The notes below the pieces were generated by a model that was not told where the DNA came from, searched no databases, and saw only the letters and a list, made by a program, of their open reading frames with translations. DNA of 64,000 nt. Origin: Parundibacterium terreum. Its GTDB lineage: Bacteria > Pseudomonadota > Gammaproteobacteria > Burkholderiales > Burkholderiaceae_D. Shown here piece after piece: positions 45,319 through 54,313 of the stretch. Made by a program: the position numbers and the translations under genes. The stretch's first letter is position 1; every line of letters starts with the position of its first letter. The DNA lies in the NCBI RefSeq assembly GCF_014636315.1, contig NZ_BMED01000001.1, forward strand, positions 1,121,941-1,185,940. The letters are read 5' to 3'.

Positions 45319-45655
45319 GGTGGCTCCTGTATGAAGTGAAGATCGGGTGTTTCCCCCAATTTGCAATCACACCGCATTTTGCGGGAGGCCATGTCGATTG
45401 GCATGACGAAATTACAAGATAGTTCCCGAAATGCCTTAGTACAAGCTTTATTGGCGCAAACTGTGATTACTCCTGCAAACACAGTTACTCATGGGAATGA
45501 AGTCTTGACGGCTATGCCGATGAAGAGACCTGTTCCCGGTCATGCCGAATGGCCGTTGCGGTTTTTCTGGATACCAACAATTTACTGAATGAGCGCACTC
45601 ACTATGCAACTGGCGGCCTGGATATTGGCGCCTGCTGCATTGCGGCAAGCGCACC
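45319..45655. other. Intergenic stretch without a supported gene
   Basis: About 340 bases between the RTX gene and the glutathione transferase gene. The open frames here have no good ribosome site or recognisable product. I see no strong terminator or operator. Confidence 0.5.
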
Positions 45656-46315
45656 TTAATCCCTGTCGGGCGCGCCCAGCGGAAATAGCGGGCGGTAGGG
45701 CCTTGCCTCTTCCACCGCGCGGGCGAAGGATGGGCGGGCCAGCAGGCGGGCGCGGTAGGCGCGCAGCAGCGGGTAGCTGCCGGCAATAGGATGCGTCCAG
45801 TCTGCATAGAACAGCGATGGCGCAGCAGCGCAATCGGCCATCGTGAAATGCTCGCCGGCGGCCCAGGTTTTGCCGGCGAGTTGCCCTTCTATCCATGCAT
45901 AGGCAAGTTCCAGCTTTTCTGCGGCATGCGCCCGGCCTTCTTGTGCCTTCTCGGCATTGCCCGTCAACGCGGCTCCCACGGCATGCTGCACCGGGCTCAT
46001 TACGTGCAGATCAAAAAAACGGTCTAAAAAGCGCACGTCCAGTGCTGCCCTGGCATCTGCGGGCAGCAGGTGCAGCGGCCCGGCGTGCTCAAGCTGCAGG
46101 TATTCAATGATGATGCTGGTCTCGACCACGCTGCGCTCGCCGTCCAGCAGCAGCGGAAACTTGCGCAGCGGCCAGCGCTGCAGCCACTCCGCCGCGTGCT
46201 GCGGCGTATCCGGCCCCAGGCTACGGAACTCAAAGGGTGTGCCGTTTTCATACAGCGCGATGAGCACTTTTTGCGTGTACGAGGAAAAGGGATGACCATA
46301 AAGCGCGAGCGGCAT
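45656..46315 (-). CDS. Glutathione S-transferase family protein
   Basis: 219 residues. The thioredoxin-like N-terminal domain (PLALYGHPFSSYTQKVLIAL, then FPLLLDGERSVVETSIIIEY with the cis-proline and E-T/S glutathione-binding pair) and the helical C-terminal domain (AGEHFTMADCAAAPSLFYAD) are complete. It probably conjugates or reduces electrophiles with glutathione; the serine in HPFSSYTQ may activate the thiol. ATG 46315 has AAGGA seven bases upstream; longer in-frame starts run into non-coding sequence. Confidence 0.92.
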   Translation of the reverse strand: MPLALYGHPFSSYTQKVLIALYENGTPFEFRSLGPDTPQHAAEWLQRWPLRKFPLLLDGERSVVETSIIIEYLQLEHAGPLHLLPADARAALDVRFLDRFFDLHVMSPVQHAVGAALTGNAEKAQEGRAHAAEKLELAYAWIEGQLAGKTWAAGEHFTMADCAAAPSLFYADWTHPIAGSYPLLRAYRARLLARPSFARAVEEARPYRPLFPLGAPDRD

Positions 46316-46457
46316 GATGAGTTCCTTAAGAGTTAAGAAGCATGTGATTGACCAGCCCACGTAGGCATCATCACTCCCGACCGCTTCACAGTTGCACAGC
46401 CAAAGAAAAGCACTTTTGTAGAAATCGGCACAGTACGCGTGACCGGCGGGTTTCGCC

Positions 46458-46646
46458 TCAAAGCGGATGGCTGTGCTCTGTACGCGGACCTCTCCCATCT
46501 AGTTCATTTTTGAGGCGCCCGGGAGCGTAAAGCAACGCCAACGGTGTGAGAAAGTCAATGTTCATGGGCCAACTTTCCATAAGGGCCGCCGGCAAGTCGT
46601 ATTGTCCGTCCAGCATCTGCTTATAGAGCGAGTTTGACGGAATCAC
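46458..46646 (-). CDS. Small hypothetical frame, possibly remnant of the gene upstream
   Basis: A 62-codon frame starting with GTG, coding-like in composition (SLYKQMLDGQYDLPAALMES). It is in the same frame as the 46668-47234 gene, separated from it by one TGA and a few codons (HLDDEKA). It may be a small gene, or the C-terminal end of the upstream gene cut off by a stop codon. No family recognised and no good ribosome site. Confidence 0.3.
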   Translation of the reverse strand: MIPSNSLYKQMLDGQYDLPAALMESWPMNIDFLTPLALLYAPGRLKNELDGRGPRTEHSHPL

Positions 46647-46667
46647 AGCCTTTTCATCGTCAAGATG

Positions 46668-47234
46668 TCAGCTAGAGTCTTGCGGCCGGCTGACTTTCGC
46701 CTGTGCGTAAAGCCATCCTGAAAGCGCCTCAAAGTGGCCCCACGCGTCAGTTAGCGGTAACTCAACTGAGCCAATAATCCTCTCGCGGATCGGATGCTTG
46801 AATTTCTCGGTTTTGTTTGCCGGGTCTCCGATGACGCAAATGATTAGCGCTAGGATGAAACCGCGACCAAGGCCGAACTTTGGCCCGGCCATCATTAACC
46901 CATTGTCTATAATTTCTAAGACGGTGTCGACCCCTCCGTCGTGTACGCTAGCAGTGCGCATTCGCTTGTACAGAATCTGCGCTAAAGTGGCTTCGCTGTC
47001 ACTGATCGCAAGATCATCCATCGGCACCATCGACCAGCCAAAGGCACCGAAAAATATGAAGTGCCGATACTCGTGAAAGAAGTCTCGAAAACGCTGTCCG
47101 ACTTTGTTTTCTAGTTCAGGCCATTTACGTTTTGCTGTGACGTCGATTGCCGTACATAGCTCCAGAAGACAGCTGTCGAAATTGTTATTGTCATAGTGAA
47201 TTAACGCCTGTTCTAGCCTATCGCTGATCGCCAT
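46668..47234 (-). CDS. Hypothetical protein, 188 residues
   Basis: A soluble protein with a helical N-terminus (LEQALIHYDNNNFDSCLLELCTAIDVTAKRKWPEL) whose pattern resembles HEPN-like helical bundles, but the Rx4-6H ribonuclease motif is not evident. The middle part has HDGGVDTVLEIIDNG and the C-terminal part DAWGHFEALSGWLYAQAK. Function unknown. The frame continues coding-like for about 70 codons beyond its TGA (see 46458-46646). It lies in a run of poorly recognised minus-strand genes that may be variable cargo. Confidence 0.55.
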   Translation of the reverse strand: MAISDRLEQALIHYDNNNFDSCLLELCTAIDVTAKRKWPELENKVGQRFRDFFHEYRHFIFFGAFGWSMVPMDDLAISDSEATLAQILYKRMRTASVHDGGVDTVLEIIDNGLMMAGPKFGLGRGFILALIICVIGDPANKTEKFKHPIRERIIGSVELPLTDAWGHFEALSGWLYAQAKVSRPQDSS

Positions 47235-47419
47235 ATATTTCCGTTCTATCGTAGTTCGTTAGCCGATCTGGCCGCTGCACCGCACTCAGCGCATGTACTT
47301 CCGCTTTTGGCCGAACACGGCCAGGATAGTCAGGATAGCATCTTGCTTACGTGCAAAGCTCACAGGTCGGCACGGCATCGCAGAAGTCGCCCCTTATAGG
47401 ACGCTTCTTGCTGCACTAC

Positions 47420-47896
47420 TCAGGCTTTTGGGCTACGCCCGAGCCGGTCCATCGCTGAATGCTTGCGCCCAGTCGCCGCTTCCAGACTGCCAGCACGGCC
47501 CAGCCCAAAGGCAGGCATGTTGACATAAACGCTCTCGTAAGCCCCGGCATCTACGGCGAAGGTTTCGTGCCAGATGCCGACTGTCCCATCAGTACCGACG
47601 GACTGATTGAACGCCTTCCACGCCGGCAGATGAACCGCCTGCTTGCTGGTGGCATAGGCCATCAATTGGTCCATCGAGCGCCAGTACTGAACCATGATAA
47701 GCGTCCTTGAAAACCACATCTCGGCATGCAGCAAGCCCAGTTCTGGCTGGCGCCGCAGCTCGCTAATCATGCGAGGCATCGCAGCGGCAACCGGCCACCA
47801 CTTGTGCACCTTCCATGGCTGATTAATACGCATGCCGATGAGGAAAACGACAAAGTCGCCGTCGATTGTTGCGGTGAGCCGTTCACGGTGAATCAT
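47420..47896 (-). CDS. DUF4188 family protein
   Basis: 158 residues matching DUF4188 throughout: DGDFVVFLIGMRINQPWKVH, MVQYWRSMDQLMAYA, HLPAWKAFNQ, VGIWHETF, YVNMPAFGLGRAG. The family has a ferredoxin-like, monooxygenase-type fold; no reaction is established. ATG 47896. The neighbours give no hint of the pathway. Confidence 0.9.
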   Translation of the reverse strand: MIHRERLTATIDGDFVVFLIGMRINQPWKVHKWWPVAAAMPRMISELRRQPELGLLHAEMWFSRTLIMVQYWRSMDQLMAYATSKQAVHLPAWKAFNQSVGTDGTVGIWHETFAVDAGAYESVYVNMPAFGLGRAGSLEAATGRKHSAMDRLGRSPKA

Positions 47897-47930
47897 GCTG
47901 TTCCTTACAAACGAGTTTAATGGTCCGCTC

Positions 47931-48538
47931 CTAGCCGACTATAGACGCCCAACGATTAACTAAACCGTACAACGAGCTTCGTGCACTCAGTCTCTGCGTG
48001 TGCTTTTGCCCACACTTCAGCGGCTTCAATATCTGATTGAAGATTTTCCAGTGCGTGTTTAGCCAGCCAGAACTAACGAGAAAACGGCCGTCTTGAGATG
48101 CGCAAAGCCGTGAATGAAAAACGTCGCTGGATTTGCGAATCGTGGAATCTGTCAACAACTCTCCCGTGGCCAGATCCTCTATATCCAAACGGCAGTAGTC
48201 CTTTGGGCAATGCGCCATGACTTCGCGCCCAGATGGTAGCCGGAATAACACAATTGGATATTCGTAGACGTCAGCATGGTAAAAACTGCGGTTTAGTTCT
48301 CGGAGAATCTTTCCATCTTTAAGCAACAATCCTTTAGTGCCGCATCGCGTATAAATAACGGAGTAAGCGCTTCCGGGTAAAGTGGCAGATGCGTCAAATG
48401 GAAACGCATACCGCATATTGGTTGGATAACATCGCCATTAAGATGATAACGAGTACCGCCGCCAACCCAATCTACGAGGCTGTCGCCGTCCCAGGCTAAA
48501 GAGCTGACTCCTTTTGCTGGTATATATATTTCACTCAT
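47931..48538 (-). pseudogene. Hypothetical beta-rich protein gene broken by frameshift(s)
   Basis: One frame from ATG 48538 gives MSEIYIPAKGVSSLAWDGDS and continues to GDVIQP; the next frame continues with MRYAFPFDASATLPGSAYS and on to FLVSSGWLNTHW. One extra A in the AATATG run near 48422 would join them as VIQPNMRYAF. Near 48050 a second shift would give DIEAAEVWAKAHAETECTK and a stop at 47957, which looks more coding than the present tail. The joined product would be ~190 residues with beta-propeller-like segments (LLLKDGKILREL, CASQDGRFLVSSGW). Family unknown. Confidence 0.6.
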
Positions 48539-48697
48539 ACAAATAAACCAAACTTCATATTTTCCTCTATTGTTTCTGGAGAGCGTGTCAATTCTGAAGA
48601 TACGTTCGAACGTTCGCTCCTGGCTCTGTAAACATCACTCGAATTTCTTTCGTTCCCCGGACACCGAGTAAATTCAGCACACCCTACAGCCAGATCC

Positions 48698-49198
48698 TCA
48701 CTGCGCCTTGCAAACAGCGCTGGCCTGGCCCCATTCCGCTTTCGGCAATATCCTGGCTCCGGCGGGTGCTTTGCCGGACTGGTGTTCCAGCAGTGTGATG
48801 CTGCATTGGTCTGCTGCCAGTTTGGTATCGTAGGTTTTGCCGGCTTCCGGTGTGAAGCGCATGGCTATTGCGCAGCTGCCGATTTTAACTACCGCCTGGT
48901 TGTTGACCGGAGTGACGCTGGTGCTGGATTTGGTGTCTGCAATCAGGTAGACAGGCTCGCCGGCCCTGATCAAGACTTGTTTGTGCCGCCCTAATACATT
49001 GCCCGTTACTGCCACCGAACCGCTCTTTTCTGTCTTTTGCTGGCAGGGGTTGTCGTACACCATCCAGTTGGTTGCGGCGGTCAGGCTCGCTTCGCCGTCT
49101 ATATTCAGCGTCGATTGGGACTCGCTCTGCTTGGGCGCCTGGTATCCAGCACAGCCCGCTAACAAGGATAGGATAAGGAGGGGAGCAATTTTTCTCAT
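48698..49198 (-). CDS. Hypothetical lipoprotein
   Basis: 166 residues with a lipoprotein signal (MRKIAPLLILSLLAGC-A, lipobox LAGC). The mature part has paired cysteines (DNPCQQK, GSCAIA, DQCSIT, AVCKAQ) and beta-rich segments ending in AGARILPKAEWGQASAVC. It is probably anchored to the outer membrane or facing the periplasm. No known family recognised. Confidence 0.7.
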   Translation of the reverse strand: MRKIAPLLILSLLAGCAGYQAPKQSESQSTLNIDGEASLTAATNWMVYDNPCQQKTEKSGSVAVTGNVLGRHKQVLIRAGEPVYLIADTKSSTSVTPVNNQAVVKIGSCAIAMRFTPEAGKTYDTKLAADQCSITLLEHQSGKAPAGARILPKAEWGQASAVCKAQ

Positions 49199-49368
49199 GG
49201 CAATCCGTGGAGGAAGATGGAGTGCGCAGTATATTAATCATTAGACAATATTGCAATATACACTCTCTTCTTTGCAACACATGCAAAAGAGGTTCTGCTG
49301 CATTGCCTCTTCACTGAGGCCGCCCAAGCATCCTGACCGGTTTCAAACGTCACTTCGTAGCGGGGCTT

Positions 49369-49770
49369 TCAAGAGTTCCTGAGTCTTAAGCGTTGGCCGG
49401 GAGTTCCGACATATTGTTCCGTTGATCTTTTACCGGCAGAGTTTTCGACCGTCACCCTGAAGTGAGGGCCATAAGCTGAATCAGTGCCGAATCGCACAAC
49501 AAGACTTTTGATATACGCCAATTCAATTCCGTGTTTCTCGCACATTTGCGGGATCGCATCACGGAAAAGGAAAATGGCACGACGGAGTGAATCGGACGGT
49601 ATAGCTCCCGTGGTAGCACCGGTCAAAAAATCAATCGTTATGTGCCCGTCTTCGGAAGCTGCGGCTTCAGCAAAGACATTTATTTCGTAGATTCCGATGA
49701 CGAAGCTCAAGCCACTTGCCATTGAATCTGCAACGTTATGGGCGAGCGATTTTAGGTTGCCAAATTTCAT
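49369..49770 (-). CDS. Hypothetical protein, 133 residues
   Basis: A soluble protein without signal peptide. It starts MKFGNLKSLAHNVADSMASG and has an alternating pattern (DGHITIDFLTGATTG, YIKSLVVRFGTDS, FRVTVENSAGK). I do not recognise it. Balanced composition and clean ends support a real gene. Confidence 0.55.
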   Translation of the reverse strand: MKFGNLKSLAHNVADSMASGLSFVIGIYEINVFAEAAASEDGHITIDFLTGATTGAIPSDSLRRAIFLFRDAIPQMCEKHGIELAYIKSLVVRFGTDSAYGPHFRVTVENSAGKRSTEQYVGTPGQRLRLRNS

Positions 49771-49869
49771 ATCGAGGCTTGATGTGTTCTAGAAGCTATA
49801 TTACTGGATGCTACGCCCTGCCCACTTGGGGCCGACTTCTTTTAACTTGCACAATCGCTACAGATGCCC

Positions 49870-50070
49870 CTAACTGCTAAACTTTGATTTCTTAAGGAGA
49901 GCAACTCCAATGAGTTCTAAACCGAGGCAAACCCCAACCCATATCCCGTGAACTAAGTCGCTGTCCAAGGCGGCCGGGTGGTTAACGCGGAGAATAATCT
50001 GGTACGCACACAGGCCAATCAAGCCAGTGCTCATCACACCAAGTGCAGTCTTTCTGATATCGCTTCTCAT
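49870..50070 (-). CDS. Small membrane protein, 66 residues
   Basis: Two hydrophobic helices (ALGVMSTGLIGLCAYQIIL and IWVGVCLGLELIGVALL) joined by a short polar loop, with a basic N-terminus (MRSDIRK) and basic end (KKSKFSS). It resembles small inner-membrane proteins of unknown role. GAAAGG is present about seven bases upstream of the ATG. Confidence 0.5.
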   Translation of the reverse strand: MRSDIRKTALGVMSTGLIGLCAYQIILRVNHPAALDSDLVHGIWVGVCLGLELIGVALLKKSKFSS

Positions 50071-50155
50071 CGTTTTCCTTTCAAAGTTTACGCAAATAAT
50101 AGTATCCGCAACATCTGTTCCCGGCCGAAAAATACCTGCCGTTGCAACATTTCAG

Positions 50156-50665
50156 CTAGTTGCGCCTGATGTCATACCGGGCAAAATGCTTCCAGGTGCC
50201 GTCCGGCTTGGATGCCTCAATCTCGAACACCCAGGATGTGGCCTCCGGGCTATAAGTCAGCGTGTCGCGGAAGGGGCCGCTGGCGTAGGGGAATATAAAT
50301 TGGATGGTGTTGCCGTTGATATGCCCGCTTGCATGCGGCACAGAGTATTTACCTCCAAAACTATCCATCCAATGCGCGATGACGGTTTGACTTTCTTTGT
50401 CGTAGCCCAAGAATACGCGCGCTTCATACTTGGCGGGTACCTGCACATCTTTCATATGCATTTCTGTGAAGGTATTTTGAAGCGTAGCTTCTGCGCGCAT
50501 GTTATAGGTGACTGGCTTACCCATGACGTCACCGGTCATGATCCAATTTCCATCCAGGGCTTTTACTATTTCTGGCCTGGTGTCGATGTCGCGCAACTGT
50601 TCCTGGGAATGGGCGCTGCCTGCCGCGAGTGAAATAAGAATCGTGAGTGTGGTGAAAAATCGCAT
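50156..50665 (-). CDS. DUF1579-like exported protein
   Basis: 169 residues with a Sec signal peptide (FFTTLTILISLAAGSAHS-Q). The mature part has a lipocalin-like pattern: LDGNWIMTGDVMGKPVTYN, EARVFLGYDKESQTVIAHWMD, DTLTYSPEATSWVFEIEA. This recalls DUF1579/DUF1794-type barrels that bind small ligands, but the call is by pattern only. It is probably periplasmic. Confidence 0.6.
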   Translation of the reverse strand: MRFFTTLTILISLAAGSAHSQEQLRDIDTRPEIVKALDGNWIMTGDVMGKPVTYNMRAEATLQNTFTEMHMKDVQVPAKYEARVFLGYDKESQTVIAHWMDSFGGKYSVPHASGHINGNTIQFIFPYASGPFRDTLTYSPEATSWVFEIEASKPDGTWKHFARYDIRRN

Positions 50666-51007
50666 TTACAATCAATTGGTTGATGGTGAGCGGGAGCTTA
50701 ATTAAGCACTCTGAATTCCCCATCGTGCCACACAAAAATTATCAAAGCAACATCAAATTGAGATGATGGATAAGAATAGCTCTTGCCTGCAAGGGCTACC
50801 CCAAGCGGCCGTTGCGGCGCTTACCTTTTACTGTCGACCTACTATACTGCAGCGTGGCGGTATGAATTTAAGCGGGCGCGCCACTTCCCAGCCATGCGAC
50901 CAGGGAATATGGCGCCATACCAGGGCCGGTGTGGTCTGTTGTGATGAACTGTGTGCTTGCGGTGTGTCTGCATTGTGCCTGAATTGCCAGCTTGAAAGGA
51001 AGTCGTC
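50666..51007. other. Intergenic region between divergent genes
   Basis: About 340 bases between the DUF1579-like gene and the hydrolase gene. I see no supported gene. A strong ribosome site AAGGAAG lies just before 51008. Confidence 0.5.
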
Positions 51008-52003
51008 ATGTTGAACCCGCTCCCGCTATTGTTCCGCCCTGCCCTTAGCCTCGCCTGCCTAGGCATCTGTATCTTGGCCTGCATTGCGCCTGCCTCGGTT
51101 TTTGCGCAGGTGGCGCGGATGGAGATTCATACCTTTCCTTCCATGACCTTGAGCGACCAGGAGTTCCTGACCGGCAGCAAAGACGGCAAGGCTGTGACGC
51201 TGGCAGGTGAGCTGCGCTTGCCGCGTGCGGGCAGCGATAGGCTTGCGGCGGTGGTGATATTGCATGGCTCGGGCGGCATCAACGGCGGCATTACCGACTG
51301 GGCGCAGGACCTGAATGCGATGGGCGTGGCCACCTTTGTGATTGACAGTTTCACCGCGCGCGGCATCACCAATACCTTCAATGACCAGGCCCAGCTTGGC
51401 CGCCTGGCGATGACGATAGATGCGTACCGGGCGCTGGATCTGCTCGCCAGGCACCCGCGCATAGATCCGGCGCGCATTGCGCTGATGGGTTTCTCCCGTG
51501 GCGGCCAGCCGGCGCTGTATGCGAGCCTGAAGCGCTTTCAAAAAATGCATAGCACAGCCGGGCTGGAGTTTGCCGCCTACATGCCGTTTTATGCAGCCTG
51601 CGGCACCAGCTATCTGGAAGATGAGGGCGTGGCCGGCAAACCCATACGCCTGTTCCACGGCGTGGCCGACGACTACGCACCGATTGCTGCCTGCCGCAGC
51701 TACACTGCCCGCCTGCAGGCAGCCGGCAAGGATGTGGTGTTGACGGAATATGCGGGCGCGGGCCATGTGTTTGATTGGCAGGCGCTGAAAAAGCCGGTGA
51801 AGCTGGAGAAGGCGCAGCGCACGGGGCAATGCGTGCTGGCTGAGGCGCAGGACGGCGTGATCATCAATGCCAAGACCAAACAGGCCTTCAGCTACGCCGA
51901 CCCCTGTGTGGATCTGGGCCCTACTATTGCCTATGACGAGAAGGCTTCCAACGAGGCCAGGAGAGACGTCAAAAATTTTGTTACGGCCGTCCTGAAGCCG
52001 TGA
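51008..52003 (+). CDS. Exported alpha/beta hydrolase of the dienelactone hydrolase family
   Basis: 331 residues. A signal peptide (LSLACLGICILACIAPASVFA-Q) precedes an alpha/beta hydrolase fold: oxyanion region VVILHGSGGING, nucleophile elbow GFSRGGQP, acid region FHGVADDYAPIAAC and the histidine in GAGHVFDW. The nucleophile is Ser, where classical dienelactone hydrolase has Cys, so it is more likely an esterase or lipase of unknown substrate. It acts in the periplasm. ATG 51008 has AAGGAAG upstream. Confidence 0.85.
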   Translation: MLNPLPLLFRPALSLACLGICILACIAPASVFAQVARMEIHTFPSMTLSDQEFLTGSKDGKAVTLAGELRLPRAGSDRLAAVVILHGSGGINGGITDWAQDLNAMGVATFVIDSFTARGITNTFNDQAQLGRLAMTIDAYRALDLLARHPRIDPARIALMGFSRGGQPALYASLKRFQKMHSTAGLEFAAYMPFYAACGTSYLEDEGVAGKPIRLFHGVADDYAPIAACRSYTARLQAAGKDVVLTEYAGAGHVFDWQALKKPVKLEKAQRTGQCVLAEAQDGVIINAKTKQAFSYADPCVDLGPTIAYDEKASNEARRDVKNFVTAVLKP

Positions 52004-52135
52004 TTCAAGCCGTGATTTTTCTCAACGGCTGCTGTCTTTGACAGGTCGCTGGCAGCCAGCAAACGGTGTCACCAGCAGGTCATACTGTCGAATTACCATC
52101 GTTTCAATTTTTTTCAATTGAACGAGGGTATCAAA

Positions 52136-54094
52136 ATGCAAGAGCAATTATTTTCTCGCCGCCTGCCGTCCATTATCGCAATCAGTATTGCGTTTGGCTT
52201 GTCTGCTTGCGGCGGTTCCTCCAGCCCGGTCGCAGATGCACCGCTGGTCATACCATCGGCACCGGCAGACCCGGGAGTGGTTGATTCCGCCCCGGTTGCG
52301 GCCAACGTTCCTGCCTTTGTCGATAACGTGGCATCGAACCAGCGCGGCGACGCCCGTTACGCCACCGTAGACACCAATGCCGGCGTACGTGTGCTGGTGG
52401 GCTTCAAGGATATCTGGAAACCGCTGACTGACATTGTGGATGCCGGCGTTACCGCGCCCGCGGTGGGCAGCTTCCCAGCGATTGTTGCCTCCGCCTGGAC
52501 AGGCCTTCCCAAGGATGGCACTGCAGGCGGCACCATCCTGAATACCTCGGTGCACAATGCAAATATCCAGTACGTCATCGATGCGACGAGCAAACGCACG
52601 CCTGCACAAGAGAGTGCAGCGTATCTGGATGACCGCCGCGGCAAAGGTTATAGCGTCACAGACGGACTGGGACCGCTGACCAATGCCTGGAGGCTGTCGG
52701 CCCAGCAGACCACCAGCATTACCGCCATTGCGGCAGATTCAGGGTCTGTTTTATACAACGACAGCGGCAACAATACCGGTGTCGGCGGCAGCGCGAATGC
52801 CGCCTTTGGCAACGTAGTCGATTTGGTCAACGCGATGGGAAACAATGGTTCCACCGAACCGGCCAAGCGCTTTTATAAATACGCGAGGCCATTCCGCTGG
52901 AGCAGCAGTGTCGTAGTCGCGCCTTCCCTGATTCCGGCGATCAGCACAACGCCCGCCACAGACGGCGGCTTTACCAGCGGACACTCGGCTGAAGCAACGC
53001 GCGATGCGGTGGGGATGGCCTATGCAGTCCCTGAGCGCTTTCAGGAAATTCTCACTCGCGGCCTGGAGCTTGGAGAAAACCGCATTCTGGCCGGCATGCA
53101 TTCACCCCTGGATGTGATCAGCGGACGGGTCCTGGCACAGGCCGTGGCTGCCGCCAACTTGCTGGACCCAGCCAATGCCGCCAAAAAAGCTGCGGCCGTT
53201 ACGCAGGCCCACACTGCCCTGATGGCGCAGACCAACACGACCGCGGACAATTTTTACGCGTTCGCTCATTCCGGCACAACGGACACTGACCGCTTTGCGG
53301 ACTATGCCACCAACAAGGCCAATTATTTGCGCCGCCTGACGTATGGCTTCGCCCCGATTGCTTCTACCAACGTTGCCGCCGTGGTGCCAAAAGGCGCAGA
53401 AGTGCTGCTGGAAACACGCCTGCCCTATTTGAGCGACACGCAGCGCCGGGTCGTTTTGAAAACAACGGCAATCCCCTCGGGCTATCCTGTCCTGGATGAC
53501 GCCGAAGGCTGGGGACGCTTGAACTTGTTTGCGGCGGCAGACGGCTATGGCGTTTTCTTTGGCAACGTGGTGGTCTCCATGGATGCAAGCAAGGGCGGCT
53601 TTTATGCGCTTGATAGCTGGCGCAATAATATCTCCGGCACTGGCAAGCTGACCAAGCAAGGCAGCGGCGTGCTCAAGCTCACCGGCAACAACACCTGGAC
53701 AGGCGGCACCCAGCTGGAAGCAGGCACACTGGAAGCGGATGCCGCCACCGCGTTTGGCGCCGGCGATGTCTACGTATCAGGCGGCACACTGGCAGGCAAT
53801 GTCACTGGCACATTGACTATCGGCGGCAAATATACGCAGCTGGCCAATACGACGCTGGAGCTGAACATGGGCAGCGCGCAGAACAAATTTTCTGTGAACG
53901 GCACCATGACCATCGCTGGCGGCACCCTGCATATCAAGTTCCCAGGCGGCTATAAACCTGCCTTGGGAGATACCTTGAACCTGATCAGCGCCGCCAGCCT
54001 CAAGGGTAAATTTACGACCATCAACGTTGACGGCTTCACGACTGTGACATCCACCTACACAGACACGGGATTGCAGCTTCGCCTGGGTTCCTGA
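52136..54094 (+). CDS. Lipoprotein PAP2-type acid phosphatase/haloperoxidase-fold with autotransporter-type beta repeat
   Basis: 652 residues. A lipoprotein signal (IAISIAFGLSAC-G) is followed by a PAP2 domain with all three motifs: KRFYKYARP (~243), TSGHSAEA (~281) and ENRILAGMHSPLD (~315-328). These residues bind phosphate and form the phosphohistidine in acid phosphatases. The C-terminal ~170 residues carry an autotransporter-associated beta-strand repeat (GSGVLKLTGNNTWTGGTQLE, AGTLEADAATAFGAGDVYV) but no beta-barrel. The enzyme is probably anchored at the outer membrane and releases phosphate from organic esters. Start 52136 has GAGGGT upstream. Confidence 0.85.
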   Translation: MQEQLFSRRLPSIIAISIAFGLSACGGSSSPVADAPLVIPSAPADPGVVDSAPVAANVPAFVDNVASNQRGDARYATVDTNAGVRVLVGFKDIWKPLTDIVDAGVTAPAVGSFPAIVASAWTGLPKDGTAGGTILNTSVHNANIQYVIDATSKRTPAQESAAYLDDRRGKGYSVTDGLGPLTNAWRLSAQQTTSITAIAADSGSVLYNDSGNNTGVGGSANAAFGNVVDLVNAMGNNGSTEPAKRFYKYARPFRWSSSVVVAPSLIPAISTTPATDGGFTSGHSAEATRDAVGMAYAVPERFQEILTRGLELGENRILAGMHSPLDVISGRVLAQAVAAANLLDPANAAKKAAAVTQAHTALMAQTNTTADNFYAFAHSGTTDTDRFADYATNKANYLRRLTYGFAPIASTNVAAVVPKGAEVLLETRLPYLSDTQRRVVLKTTAIPSGYPVLDDAEGWGRLNLFAAADGYGVFFGNVVVSMDASKGGFYALDSWRNNISGTGKLTKQGSGVLKLTGNNTWTGGTQLEAGTLEADAATAFGAGDVYVSGGTLAGNVTGTLTIGGKYTQLANTTLELNMGSAQNKFSVNGTMTIAGGTLHIKFPGGYKPALGDTLNLISAASLKGKFTTINVDGFTTVTSTYTDTGLQLRLGS

Positions 54095-54313
54095 GGCCTA
54101 TTCCAGCCTGTCCGGTGCAAGCTTGGAACGGGCTAGGCTGTAACGATAAAGCAGCCACGCAGCCGTAAAGTACCAGGCTGCGTGCGCGGAGAAGATCGCC
54201 ATCAAGCTGTGCGGCGTCTTTGCGGATCCGTGAACAAGATCAGAGCAGCCGGCAGCAATGCCGCTGCTGCGCCTGTGGCTGCGCACCAGCGTAAACCAGG
54301 TTACCTCCCCTGC

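Noticed and set aside
45361..45588. Open frame upstream of the RTX gene on the plus strand
   Set aside because: No ribosome site, no family, and it ends in sequence without coding character.
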